Origin: Aeriscardovia sp.
GTDB lineage: Bacteria > Actinomycetota > Actinomycetes > Actinomycetales > Bifidobacteriaceae
Length of the DNA: 64,000 nucleotides
NCBI GenBank assembly: GCA_017413255.1
Contig: JAFPUC010000007.1
Span: 110,011-174,010 of the forward strand
Direction of reading: 5' to 3'
The notes under the pieces are model-generated. The model was not told the origin of the DNA. It saw only the letters and a program-made list of their open reading frames with translations, and ran no database searches. Every line of letters starts with the position of its first letter. The stretch's first letter is position 1. Shown here one piece after another: positions 1 through 7,910 of the stretch. A program made the position numbers and the translations under genes.

Positions 1-281
1 GCCTTCTAATCTCGCTTCTTTTAATTTTCGTTGTCTCCCTTCTGGCAAGGAGGGACAAGAAAATCGCCGGGGTGGGAATGTGTTTGATGTTTTCAAGCGC
101 CATGGCATGGATTTTGGCGCTTCTTCCGGGGGCGGGGGGAAGCATTTTAGTCCCTATCGCCTCCCCCGCCTTTACTACATTTTTCAGCGCCTTTGCAGGC
201 TATATCTGGCTTTTTGGCCTGATAGTGGTTCAGATCATAACGGCCCTGCTCCCTAGAAAGTGGTTTTCGGAAAAAAAATAG
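1..281 (+). CDS. C-terminal part of an integral membrane protein, 5' end outside the window
   Basis: An open frame enters from the left edge (first full codon at base 3) and stops with TAG at 279-281. The visible part is about 92 residues with three hydrophobic stretches separated by a short basic segment (ARRDKK), and it ends in a basic tail (PRKWFSEKK). This is the layout of the last three membrane spans of a polytopic protein. No catalytic or family motif can be recognised, so no function is given. An ATG at 72 lies inside a hydrophobic run and has no ribosome binding site, so it is probably an internal methionine. Exonuclease III follows on the same strand after a gap of about 25 bases. 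Confidence 0.6.
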   Translation, partial: LLISLLLIFVVSLLARRDKKIAGVGMCLMFSSAMAWILALLPGAGGSILVPIASPAFTTFFSAFAGYIWLFGLIVVQIITALLPRKWFSEKK

Positions 282-305
282 CCGCTCGGTTTTAGAATGT
301 TACAG

Positions 306-1139
306 ATGGCGACGCTTATTTCCACATCCAATTTGAACGGCTTGCGCGCCGCATGGCGCAAGGGAATGGGAGGCTGGATAGACAGGACCCTTCCCGATGT
401 ACTCTGCATGCAGGAAGTGCGCGCTCCCAAGGACGCGGCGGAGTCCATTTTTTCCGATATTTCCTCTCTCTACTCTTCTAAAGGAAAAAAGCTTTATGCG
501 GCCTATCAGCTTTGCAAAATTCCCGGCAGAGCCGGAGTGGCGCTCCTTAGCGTCTTTCCTTTTGAAGATCTTTCTTTTGGTCTGAAAGGCCTGGATGACG
601 ATGTAGACAGCGGCAGGTGGATTGAAGCGCGCATAACCCTGAAAAGCGGAATAAAGCTTACGGTGGTATGCGCATACATCCATTCCGGAGACAGCATGGA
701 TGAGGAAAAGATGGATCAAAAATTCAGGTTTTTGGACACCGCCACCTGCAGGATTGAAGAACTCCTTTTGGCCAAAGAGGGAGAGCTTTTAATATGCGGC
801 GACCTAAATATCGCCCACACCCCCTTAGACATCAAGAACGCAAAGTCAAATATAGACAGCTCCGGCTTTCTTCCCCAAGAGCGATCTTACCTGGACAAGT
901 GGCTTTCTTTGGGCCTTGTAGACGAAGTGCGCAGCCTTTGCGGCCAAAAGCAGGGCCCGTACTCATGGTGGAGTTATAGGGGGCGGGCCTTTGACAACGA
1001 TGCGGGCTGGAGGCTGGACTACGAGCTGGGGACGCCCGCCATTTCTTCAAAGGCGAAAAATTTCTTCATAGAAAGGGCTCCGTCCTACGATCTGCGCTTT
1101 AGCGATCACGGACCGGTAAGCGTCGAATACGAGTGCTAG
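306..1139 (+). CDS. xth: Exodeoxyribonuclease III (AP endonuclease)
   Basis: Base-excision-repair nuclease of the EEP fold that cuts DNA 5' to abasic sites and degrades 3' ends. About 277 residues, normal for the family. The family landmarks occur in order: SNLNGLRAA near the N-terminus, a metal-binding Glu in MQEVRA, GDLNIAHTPLD in the middle, and the C-terminal SDHGPV with the catalytic Asp-His. I place the start at ATG 306 because it gives a normal-length N-terminus. ATG 297 would add three residues, and neither has a clear ribosome binding site. The stop overlaps the AGGAGG of the next gene, so the two are probably co-transcribed. Function is secure; only the start is uncertain. Confidence 0.92.
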   Translation: MATLISTSNLNGLRAAWRKGMGGWIDRTLPDVLCMQEVRAPKDAAESIFSDISSLYSSKGKKLYAAYQLCKIPGRAGVALLSVFPFEDLSFGLKGLDDDVDSGRWIEARITLKSGIKLTVVCAYIHSGDSMDEEKMDQKFRFLDTATCRIEELLLAKEGELLICGDLNIAHTPLDIKNAKSNIDSSGFLPQERSYLDKWLSLGLVDEVRSLCGQKQGPYSWWSYRGRAFDNDAGWRLDYELGTPAISSKAKNFFIERAPSYDLRFSDHGPVSVEYEC

Positions 1140-1149
1140 GAGGCGTATT

Positions 1150-1905
1150 TTGTTTAAAAAGCGGGACAAGAAAAAGGAAGAGGACGCAAAAGAAGAGGCG
1201 GAGGAAAGAAAGGAAAAGGAAGAGAAGGAAAAAGAGATAGAGGAGGAAGAAATAGAAGAATCCGAGGGCGTAACAGGTCACTCGGGCCCCTACGACATTT
1301 CAGATCCCGATGCGCCGAAAGGGGAGTACCTGGATTTGGGAGGTCTTAAGATCCTTGGCAAGGGCGGCCTTTCCATGCGCCTCGTCCCTTCCCCCGACCA
1401 AAAAAACATAGCGGATCTGGCCTTTAGTTACGGCAGCTCTTCTCTTCAGCTCACCCTCCTCGCCTCCCCCAGACGCGTAAAGTTTTGGCAGGAACTGCGA
1501 AACGATATACTCTCCTCCCAAAAAGGCGCAACGGAAAAAGAAGGTACTTTCGGGCCTGAAGTATATTTCACCACCAAGGTAAGGGAGGGAGTGGAAATTC
1601 CCACCAGAATTGTAGGCGTAGACGGTCCCCGCTGGATGCTTCGAGGGATTTTTGCAGGCCCCGCCGCAGAAGGAGGGGAAGAAAAAGACTACTTGGACGA
1701 CTTCTTCTCTACTGTAATTGCAAACAGGGGAACCGAGCCCCTGGCTCCCGGCGACCCCGTCCCGCTTGTCTTCCCCCCGCAGCTCCTTCCTCAAAATATG
1801 GCAAAGGCAGCCGCGGGCGAGGGCCCGGAGATGGTGGACGTGACTACAAAGCAGAGCGTGCAGGAGACCTTGGAAAGAGGCCCCATGTTTACGGAAATAA
1901 GATAG
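1150..1905 (+). CDS. DUF3710 family protein
   Basis: A 251-residue actinobacterial protein of unknown function. It starts at TTG 1150, chosen because a perfect AGGAGG lies at 1138-1143 with ideal spacing. The first 40 residues are an extremely charged Lys/Glu segment, probably disordered. The conserved domain follows, beginning at the GPYD element and the LDLGGL motif, and runs to the C-terminus. In actinobacteria this family typically sits in a block with DUF3159 and a TRAM methyltransferase, which is what follows here. No enzymatic motif is visible. Family assignment comes from recognition of the domain pattern and from context. Confidence 0.8.
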   Translation: MFKKRDKKKEEDAKEEAEERKEKEEKEKEIEEEEIEESEGVTGHSGPYDISDPDAPKGEYLDLGGLKILGKGGLSMRLVPSPDQKNIADLAFSYGSSSLQLTLLASPRRVKFWQELRNDILSSQKGATEKEGTFGPEVYFTTKVREGVEIPTRIVGVDGPRWMLRGIFAGPAAEGGEEKDYLDDFFSTVIANRGTEPLAPGDPVPLVFPPQLLPQNMAKAAAGEGPEMVDVTTKQSVQETLERGPMFTEIR

Positions 1906-1922
1906 TTGGATAAAGGCGGCAA

Positions 1923-2705
1923 ATGGCACAAGAGTCCGGAGAAAGAAGAAGGAGAAGGGTAGTCTCTTCTACCCTCCAACCCGCACCCGAACCGCAGCAA
2001 ATGCGTCAAAACCCTCAGGAGGGGGGCAAAAAGGGCTTTGCCTCTATAGCCCAGAGCGACACCTTTTCCTTTATGGGCGCCGTGGGCGGCTGGAGAGGGA
2101 TATTCGAAGCCGTAGGCCCCAGCGCAGTCTTCCTAATCCTCTACATCTGCACCCACAAGCTTTCTATAGCCGTAGTGTGCTCCATAGGGATTTCGCTGTT
2201 TTTCATAGCGTGGAGATTTATAATGCGCGAAAAGATGAGGAGCGCCATAGTGGGCCTCATCCTCTCCTGCATTTATTTGGGGGCAGCTGCCCTGAGCCAC
2301 AGCGCGAGAAATTATTACCTTCCCGCTTTTATTCTCGATTTTTGCGCAGTCATAGTCTTTCTAATCACCCTTTTGTGCCGTTTTCCGATTTTGGGGATAT
2401 TGGTGGAGTTTTTCCACACTCCCCCCAAAAACGGACTTAGGGTGTGGGCCAAAGAATGGAATGGGGACAAGGCCCTCCACAAAGCCTATATGAAGGCCAC
2501 CTGGGTGTGGGTGGCCCTGTTTTCCATCCGCCTCATCATAGAGGTCCCCTTCTACTTTGCAGACAACATAGACGTGCTTGGAATACTGCACCTGGTGCTA
2601 GGCATCCCGCTTTACGCTGTGACGGTATGGCTGTGCTGGATGATAATTTCACCCCAGATAAAGAGAGTTGACAGAGCTAGGAAGTATGGCGGGGGAAGAG
2701 TTTAG
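1923..2705 (+). CDS. DUF3159 family integral membrane protein
   Basis: A 260-residue membrane protein. The first 40 residues are hydrophilic and Arg/Gln-rich. The DUF3159 signature follows (DTFSFMGAVGGWRGIFEA, then the VGPS element) with five to six membrane spans. The start ATG 1923 is preceded by AAAGGCGG. It follows DUF3710 after 17 bases, and its 3' end overlaps the likely start of the RNA methyltransferase by 20 bases, so the three genes look like one operon. Function is unknown across the family and no transport motif can be seen. The second member of the usual block, a small OB-fold protein between DUF3710 and DUF3159, is absent here. Confidence 0.82.
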   Translation: MAQESGERRRRRVVSSTLQPAPEPQQMRQNPQEGGKKGFASIAQSDTFSFMGAVGGWRGIFEAVGPSAVFLILYICTHKLSIAVVCSIGISLFFIAWRFIMREKMRSAIVGLILSCIYLGAAALSHSARNYYLPAFILDFCAVIVFLITLLCRFPILGILVEFFHTPPKNGLRVWAKEWNGDKALHKAYMKATWVWVALFSIRLIIEVPFYFADNIDVLGILHLVLGIPLYAVTVWLCWMIISPQIKRVDRARKYGGGRV

Positions 2706-3903
2706 AGTCGTAATCGAAAAGTTCGCAGATCAGGGCCGGTGCGTCACCCATATTGACGGGCGCACTGTCTTTGTGCGCTTCGCCCTGCCGGGGGAAGAAG
2801 TCCTAATTTCCATAGACCGGCCCGCAAGGAAGGAAGCGAGGTTCTGGACGGGGGAAGTAAAAGAAGTGTTTTCAGCTTCCCCTTTCAGGATAGATCCCTT
2901 GTGGAAGGAAGCGGGATCTGCGGCCGAAGGCGGGGGGATAGGCGGAGCGGACCTGTGCTTTGTAAGCCTTCAAGGCCAGATCGAGTGGAAAAAATGGGTG
3001 ATAGAAAACCAGCTAAAGCGCCTGGGGGGGATTGAAGAAGAGTGCCCGGTAGAGAGATTAAAGTTTGACCTTGAAAACGGAGGCCTTCACTGGAGAAGCC
3101 GGATTGATCTTTTGACCAACTCCGATGGGCGCCCATCCATGAGGAAAAGGGAAAGCCACAGCCTGGTTCCGATTTCCACAATGCCGCTCTGTTACTCCCC
3201 CCTTTTGGAAGAGGCGAAAAAAGCCGGAATTTGGAAGACACCTCTTCCCAAAAACGCGCCTCTCCACCTGGCCGGCGGAAGCGGCGGGGAAGAGGGCAAC
3301 TTCTATGTAGGGATTGGGGGGAAAAGGGCTGCAGGAAGGCAGACTTTGACTTGGAAAATACATTTGGATCGCCCCTACTGCTATGAAGTGGACGCCTGCT
3401 CCTTCTGGCAGGTCCACGTCATGGCGGCCCAGATCCTGGCAGAGTGCGTCTACGGGATGGCAAAGCCCTTCGCAGGAAAGCTGGCGTGGGATCTTTATTC
3501 GGGATCCGGTCTTTTTACCCTCCCCCTGGGATCTTTGTTTGCCAGGGTGCAGAGCGTAGAACAGGCTCCGACGGCGGTAAGGATGGCCAGGAAAAATACG
3601 GGGGACGGGAAAAAATTCTCCCTTTCCTGCGCAAAAGTGGAAAAAGCGCTCCCTTCCCTTTCATCTTCGCCGGATTTTGTCGTGGCAGATCCCGCAAGAT
3701 CCGGCCTGGGGAGAGAAGTGTGTGAAGGATTAGCCAAAAAGGGGGTAAAAGCCCTGGCCTACGTCTCCTGCAACCCCACTACCTTCGCCAGAGACTGCAG
3801 GTATTTGACAGAGGAGGGATACCGCCTGGAGCAACTGCGCGCCTTTGACCTTTACCCCTGCACGCACCACGTTGAAGTCGCAGCGCTTCTTGCGCGCCCT
3901 TAA
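2686..3903 (+). CDS. TRAM-domain class I SAM-dependent RNA methyltransferase (TrmA/RlmD family)
   Basis: Predicted uridine-C5 methyltransferase acting on tRNA or rRNA, 405 residues from ATG 2686. A TTG at 2668 would add six residues, but AGGAAG lies just before 2686. An N-terminal TRAM-like OB domain covers about residues 1-60. The Rossmann domain has the SAM loop DLYSGSGLFTLPL, motif IV as DPARSG, the catalytic cysteine in SCNPTTFARD (Cys362) and the base Glu in the terminal HHVE. The Cys-rich iron-sulfur motif (CGGC type) usually found after the TRAM domain is not there: the matching stretch at residues 83-94 reads GGIGGADLCFVS. Substrate (tRNA U54 or 23S rRNA) cannot be decided from sequence. 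Confidence 0.85.
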   Translation: MAGEEFRVVIEKFADQGRCVTHIDGRTVFVRFALPGEEVLISIDRPARKEARFWTGEVKEVFSASPFRIDPLWKEAGSAAEGGGIGGADLCFVSLQGQIEWKKWVIENQLKRLGGIEEECPVERLKFDLENGGLHWRSRIDLLTNSDGRPSMRKRESHSLVPISTMPLCYSPLLEEAKKAGIWKTPLPKNAPLHLAGGSGGEEGNFYVGIGGKRAAGRQTLTWKIHLDRPYCYEVDACSFWQVHVMAAQILAECVYGMAKPFAGKLAWDLYSGSGLFTLPLGSLFARVQSVEQAPTAVRMARKNTGDGKKFSLSCAKVEKALPSLSSSPDFVVADPARSGLGREVCEGLAKKGVKALAYVSCNPTTFARDCRYLTEEGYRLEQLRAFDLYPCTHHVEVAALLARP

Positions 3904-3982
3904 CCGGTTTTTGAAACGGCAGGAGCCGGCTTTTGTCTTTACGGGCGCATAGGCGCGCAGGGAAGAAGAACTGCGAAGAGAA

Positions 3983-4003
3983 TGCAGGCGAAGACCGCCT
4001 GCA
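3983..4003 (+). other. Perfect 8-bp hairpin between the methyltransferase and the next gene
   Basis: TGCAGGCG at 3983-3990 pairs with CGCCTGCA at 3996-4003 around an AAGAC loop. Only ATTT follows, not a real T-tract, so a rho-independent terminator is possible but weak. It sits in the 157-base gap before an unrelated-looking gene. No other structure or gene is seen in that gap. Confidence 0.3.
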
Positions 4004-4060
4004 ATTTAGCATAAAAGACATAGTCAATAGTATTTTTCCAAAAGACTTGAAAGGCGAGAA

Positions 4061-4591
4061 ATGAAATACAGCCAAGCCTGGAATGAAATGCACAAAACCC
4101 GCAGGCTTCCTACTTATTACGATCCCACGTTTCAAAATAATGACGAAGATGATTTTATAGGAGTGGTCAGGTGCGCGTGGTGCGGAAAGGAGGTAATCGC
4201 TGTTTGGGATAAAGAGAGGCTTTCAAAACGCTCCAGCAGATGCACCTACCCCTTTTACCCCCTTCCCTATCTGGGCCGCAATTCGGTAAGGAACTGCAAG
4301 ACTGCAATATACGCCTACAGCAATCTGATAACGGCAGTGAAAAAGGAGTGCAACCTGTTTGAGGTGTTGGTCAACGTGCTTTTCCGCGTGCGAAATTCCG
4401 ACGGCACCATAGCGACTGATTTCCTTGAAAACCCCCACAACGTAGAACTTTTATGCAGCAACTGCCTGCTGAAAACTGCCAGGCACGGCCAGTCGAGGAA
4501 GGTTACAAAGCTTAGAAATACCTATTACAGGGTGATTGTAACTTCACCCGCAAAAACCAAAGAAGAGGTTTTATCTGATTTGGGCCTTTAA
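4061..4591 (+). CDS. Unrecognised 176-residue protein with two CxxC pairs
   Basis: I do not recognise this protein. It starts at ATG 4061 behind GGCGAGAA. It has a CAWC pair near residue 38, scattered single cysteines in the middle and a CSNC pair near residue 136, which together suggest a structural zinc site joining two halves. It is otherwise basic, with no signal peptide or membrane span. It is flanked by AT-richer non-coding DNA on both sides, including an 18-base tandem repeat downstream, and is not part of the neighbouring operons. This looks like an accessory gene. Coding is supported by an uninterrupted frame with ordinary composition; function is unknown. Confidence 0.6.
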   Translation: MKYSQAWNEMHKTRRLPTYYDPTFQNNDEDDFIGVVRCAWCGKEVIAVWDKERLSKRSSRCTYPFYPLPYLGRNSVRNCKTAIYAYSNLITAVKKECNLFEVLVNVLFRVRNSDGTIATDFLENPHNVELLCSNCLLKTARHGQSRKVTKLRNTYYRVIVTSPAKTKEEVLSDLGL

Positions 4592-4686
4592 AAGCGCGTA
4601 AGCTTTAGCATCCAATTTGAACAGCCCATTTAGGGGATCTTTCTTTGCGTGTGATCCGCCTCTCTTTTTTGTATAAGCCCGCGCTT

Positions 4687-4722
4687 TTGGATTATGAAAA
4701 TAAATTGGATTATGAAAATAAA
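4687..4722. repeat. Perfect tandem duplication of an 18-base unit
   Basis: Two adjacent identical copies of TTGGATTATGAAAATAAA, at 4687-4704 and 4705-4722. They lie in the 284-base AT-rich gap between the unrecognised Cys-rich gene and the first crcB. No gene is evident in this gap and I see no fluoride riboswitch in it. Confidence 0.9.
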
Positions 4723-4875
4723 AATGGGATCCCCGGTAAGGGAAAGTGAAATACATGGAGCTCCCCCTTTCCCCTCCCGGCGGGGCAAACGGATCGAAAA
4801 GCCCATACATAGACCTCATAATAAAATTAGCTTGGAAATTTTGAGCGAAGGAAGCGGAAGATTAACAAGTCAAAA

Positions 4876-5451
4876 GTGAGACATGGAAATTACCAGGGGA
4901 GGCATCTGAAAACCGCTCCCCCTTCGACCCGTATCCGAAAAAAGGGGGGAAGCAGGCGCGCCGGAAAGCATCACTTTCTAAGCGACCTGCTTTTGGTATT
5001 TGCAGGGGCGCTCCTGGGGGCCGCGCTGAGGGTCCTAATAACACATTTTTGCGATTTAGTCCAGTACAGCTTCTACGGGTGGGACTGGACTTACCTTTTT
5101 ATAAACGTCATAGGCGCTTTCGCTTTTGGCCTGCTTGTCTCGCTCTTCAAAGTCCGCTTCCCTTCCAAGGAAAAAAAATGGTACGTTTTTGTCTCTGAAA
5201 GCGCCGCGGCAAGCTTTACGGCATTTGACTTGGTCTTCTCACAGATTTCCCTGCTTTTTTTGCGGCCCAACATAGTCGTTCTTATTTTCTACGTAGCTGT
5301 AAATTTTGCCGCATGCATTGTATTTAGCTCGCTGGGTGTATTTTTGGGTTCGGGAAAAAAGCCCGCGGGGATAAAGAGATCCGGATCGCGTCACGAGCTT
5401 TCTTCGGAGCGGGGCAAAACGCGCCTCCCCGGCCCCCGCCACGGCTACTAA
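4876..5451 (+). CDS. crcB1: CrcB/Fluc family fluoride channel subunit, first of two
   Basis: Small four-span membrane protein. The pattern of the family is present: GALLGAALRVL in the first span, NVIGAFAFG in the second (the conserved Asn of Fluc channels), then a third span aligned with the pore loop. In that loop the usual GFLGGFTTFS is degraded to AAASFTAFDL, keeping one Phe. The protein is 191 residues, long for CrcB (about 120-130), because of a basic 35-residue N-terminal extension from GTG 4876 and a hydrophilic C-terminal tail. A later start is possible. A second crcB follows after 10 bases. Paired subunits of this kind assemble as heterodimers in Gram-positive bacteria. Confidence 0.75.
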   Translation: MRHGNYQGRHLKTAPPSTRIRKKGGSRRAGKHHFLSDLLLVFAGALLGAALRVLITHFCDLVQYSFYGWDWTYLFINVIGAFAFGLLVSLFKVRFPSKEKKWYVFVSESAAASFTAFDLVFSQISLLFLRPNIVVLIFYVAVNFAACIVFSSLGVFLGSGKKPAGIKRSGSRHELSSERGKTRLPGPRHGY

Positions 5452-5461
5452 AGGCAGAAAA

Positions 5462-5836
5462 ATGTGGATAGATGTTCTGGTAGTTGTAACTTCGGCCTTT
5501 GGTACGGCTTTAAGGTTTTGCCAGGATCGCTTCTTTAAGGGATTTAAAAACAGCCGTTCGGCCAGCATATTTGCAGCCAGCCTTATTTCCTGCCTTGTAT
5601 GCGGAATACTGAACGCAATGATTTTTCTTTTGGAAACCTCGCCTGTTTTAAAGGAAGTGATATGTGCGGGCTTCCTTTGCGGCTATTCTTCCTTCGCGGT
5701 GCTCGGGACGGCGGCTGCGCTGCTGACAAAAAGAAAAAAAGGATGGGAAAAGTCCATCTTTTATTCCCTTTCCGCTTTCATCTTAAGCCTGTGTTTTTAT
5801 TTCATAGGGTTTTTCGGTATTTTAGTTCTTCACTAG
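5462..5836 (+). CDS. crcB2: CrcB/Fluc family fluoride channel subunit, second of two
   Basis: A 124-residue protein with four membrane spans, normal CrcB length, from ATG 5462. It keeps the pore-loop motif nearly intact as GFLCGYSSFAVLG around residue 70, including the Phe that lines the fluoride path. In contrast, the conserved Asn of span two, present in CrcB1, is missing (ASLISCLVCG). The two subunits therefore have complementary losses, consistent with an obligate heterodimer exporting fluoride across the cytoplasmic membrane. It lies 10 bases after crcB1 and 24 bases before murT, so all may share a transcript. Confidence 0.78.
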   Translation: MWIDVLVVVTSAFGTALRFCQDRFFKGFKNSRSASIFAASLISCLVCGILNAMIFLLETSPVLKEVICAGFLCGYSSFAVLGTAAALLTKRKKGWEKSIFYSLSAFILSLCFYFIGFFGILVLH

Positions 5837-5860
5837 GATAGGGAAAGTAGGAGGTGCAAA

Positions 5861-7192
5861 TTGAAAAATACGAGTTCTCCCCTTAGCGTGGCAGTGGGAA
5901 AGGGCGTGCAGGGTGCCTGCAAAATCCTAAAGAGGGGGCACTCTTTGCCGGGGATGATCGTAGAAAAGATGGATGCGGGATTTCTGTCTTCTGCCCTAAG
6001 ACAGCTTCCTTTGGGCACGATGATTGTCTGCGGAACTAACGGAAAAACTACGACGGCGCGCCTGATTGCCCAGGCCCTCTCTTCTTTGGGGCTTAAGACG
6101 GTTACAAATGATTCGGGAGCAAACTTTACAAGGGGAATTATTTCCTCCCTTCTGCCCCTTATGACTCCTTCCGGAAAGCTCCCCTGCGATATCGGGGTGT
6201 TTGAACTGGATGAGGCATGGGCCCCTATATTCTGCAGGCAGTTCCCGCCGGATTATGCCCTCATTTTGAACTGCTGCAGAGATCAGCTGGACCGCTACGG
6301 GGAAAGGGATGCGGTCGAAGCCATGCTTTCCCAAGTAGCCTCTTTTGCCAAAAGGGGCCTTATACTGAATGCTGCAGACAGGAGGGTGAAGGGTTTTTCC
6401 AGCCGTTTTCCGGAGGCCAAGACCTCCTTTTACGGTTTTGACCTTTCCCTGTCTCCCCTATTTCCCGGCGATGAAGACTTGATATGCATGAGGCATGGGT
6501 GCGTTTCCCCCGTTCAAAGCGACTTGGCTTCGGTGGTGCTTAGGGCGATAACCGGAAATACTGCCACTTTTGAAATTGAAGGGCAAAAGCTCTCCCTTGA
6601 AATGGGGATAAAGGGCAGTTTCAATTTTCTAAATGCCGCCGCCGCAATTTGCGGAATTTTAAATATAGCCCGAACCTGCCCCGCCCTTAAAAATTCGGTC
6701 CGCTTTAAGGATCTGGACTTAGGGCCTAAAGCCGTTGCAGAGGCCGTCTCCAAGGTCCGTCCAGCCTTCGGAAGGGGGGAAGGGTTCAAAATCGGGCAAT
6801 CTCATGTAGAGATGGTCCTTGTCAAAAACCCCGTGGGCTTTTCTTCGGCCCTGCGTTCAATCCCGCTTGAAGGAAAAGAAGTAATGGTAGCTTTAAATGA
6901 CCAAAGCGCCGACGGCAGGGATGTGAGCTGGATATATGACGTGGACTATTCAAACCTGTCTACGATCAAGGCCGTGAGCGGGCAGAGAGCTTTTGACATG
7001 GCCCTGTGCCTGGAATACAACGGCAAAAAAGTGGTGAGAGCCGATCTGGACATAGAGGAAAGCCTGATGCACTTTCTTGAGGGCGGGGGCGACAAGATAA
7101 TATTTTCCAGTTATACTTCCATGCTCTCCATCCGCAAAATCCTTTTGGATCTGGACAAGAGCAAAGGAGGGAATTTATATGCGGCGGATTGA
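5861..7192 (+). CDS. murT: Lipid II isoglutaminyl synthase, Mur-ligase subunit MurT
   Basis: MurT, with GatD, amidates the D-Glu of the peptidoglycan stem peptide on lipid II at the inner face of the membrane. 443 residues from TTG 5861, chosen because GTAGGAGGTG lies directly upstream. Seen: Mur-ligase P-loop GTNGKTT at residues 58-64, the family element CCRDQLDRYGE near 138-148, and a C-terminal domain with NDQSADGRDVSWIYD. The Cys4 zinc ribbon that MurT proteins carry in the middle domain is not visible; only a CMRHGC remnant occurs near residue 209. It overlaps gatD by 14 bases, which matches the obligate MurT-GatD complex. Confidence 0.92.
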   Translation: MKNTSSPLSVAVGKGVQGACKILKRGHSLPGMIVEKMDAGFLSSALRQLPLGTMIVCGTNGKTTTARLIAQALSSLGLKTVTNDSGANFTRGIISSLLPLMTPSGKLPCDIGVFELDEAWAPIFCRQFPPDYALILNCCRDQLDRYGERDAVEAMLSQVASFAKRGLILNAADRRVKGFSSRFPEAKTSFYGFDLSLSPLFPGDEDLICMRHGCVSPVQSDLASVVLRAITGNTATFEIEGQKLSLEMGIKGSFNFLNAAAAICGILNIARTCPALKNSVRFKDLDLGPKAVAEAVSKVRPAFGRGEGFKIGQSHVEMVLVKNPVGFSSALRSIPLEGKEVMVALNDQSADGRDVSWIYDVDYSNLSTIKAVSGQRAFDMALCLEYNGKKVVRADLDIEESLMHFLEGGGDKIIFSSYTSMLSIRKILLDLDKSKGGNLYAAD

Positions 7193-7910
7193 TGTTCTTT
7201 CCCTTTACACCAACGACATGAGCTTTTACGGGGATATGGGAAACGTCCTCATAGTTTCCAAAAGGCTCTCTTTTTATGGTTTTGAGCCTGTGGTCCACTT
7301 TTACAATCCGGGCGACAGCTTTCCCGATCATGTTGACATGATTTTGGGAGGAGGCGGACAAGATTCGGGGCAAAAGAATATATTCGACGATCTGCAGATG
7401 AGGGGGAAAATGCTGCGGCAGCTCTCAACCCAGGGCGTCCCTATGCTGATGATTTGCGGAATGTACCAGCTGTTTGGAAAGTACTTTCTAACCAATTCCG
7501 GAAAAAAGATTCCCGGCATTTCTGTTTTTGACGTCTACACCGAGGCAACTTCCGACAGGCTTATAGGAAATCTGGTAGAGGAGTCGGAGCTGTTTGGAAG
7601 GCTGGCGGGCTTTGAAAACCATTCGGGCCAAACCTATTTTTCTTCCCCCCTCACCCCTCTGGGCAAAGTCACCTCGGGAGGGGGCAACAATTCAAAAGAC
7701 GGAGTAGACGGGGTTATCGTAAATAACACCATAGGCACCTATCTTCACGGCCCGGTACTTTCCAAAAACCCCAAGCTGGCAGACTTTCTAATCTGCAAGG
7801 CGCAGCTGGAAAGATATGGGGAAGAGCAGCTCCCCCCCTCTCCGGTTTTACGCCGCATTGATGAACTGGCTGCCAAAGGCAACGAAGTCGCCAGCAGGAG
7901 GCCTAGATAG
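7179..7910 (+). CDS. gatD: Lipid II isoglutaminyl synthase, glutamine amidotransferase subunit GatD
   Basis: Class I (triad-type) glutaminase that supplies ammonia to MurT for D-Glu amidation of lipid II. 243 residues from ATG 7179, with AGGAGG at 7165-7170 inside the end of murT. The nucleophile is Cys93 in MICGMYQLFG, and the catalytic histidine is His190 in GTYLHGPVLSKNP. The HGP..KNP element is typical of GatD/CobB-type amidotransferases. The 3' end overlaps the convergent ogg gene by 8 bases. The assignment is strengthened by the overlap with murT. Confidence 0.93.
   Translation: MRRIDVLSLYTNDMSFYGDMGNVLIVSKRLSFYGFEPVVHFYNPGDSFPDHVDMILGGGGQDSGQKNIFDDLQMRGKMLRQLSTQGVPMLMICGMYQLFGKYFLTNSGKKIPGISVFDVYTEATSDRLIGNLVEESELFGRLAGFENHSGQTYFSSPLTPLGKVTSGGGNNSKDGVDGVIVNNTIGTYLHGPVLSKNPKLADFLICKAQLERYGEEQLPPSPVLRRIDELAAKGNEVASRRPR

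Noticed and set aside
3901..3940. Terminator after the TRAM methyltransferase
   Set aside because: The CCGG pairs give only a 4-5 bp stem over a long loop with a broken T-run.
4592..4875. Fluoride riboswitch before crcB1
   Set aside because: I looked for the conserved GGNGAUGG core and pairing and did not find it.
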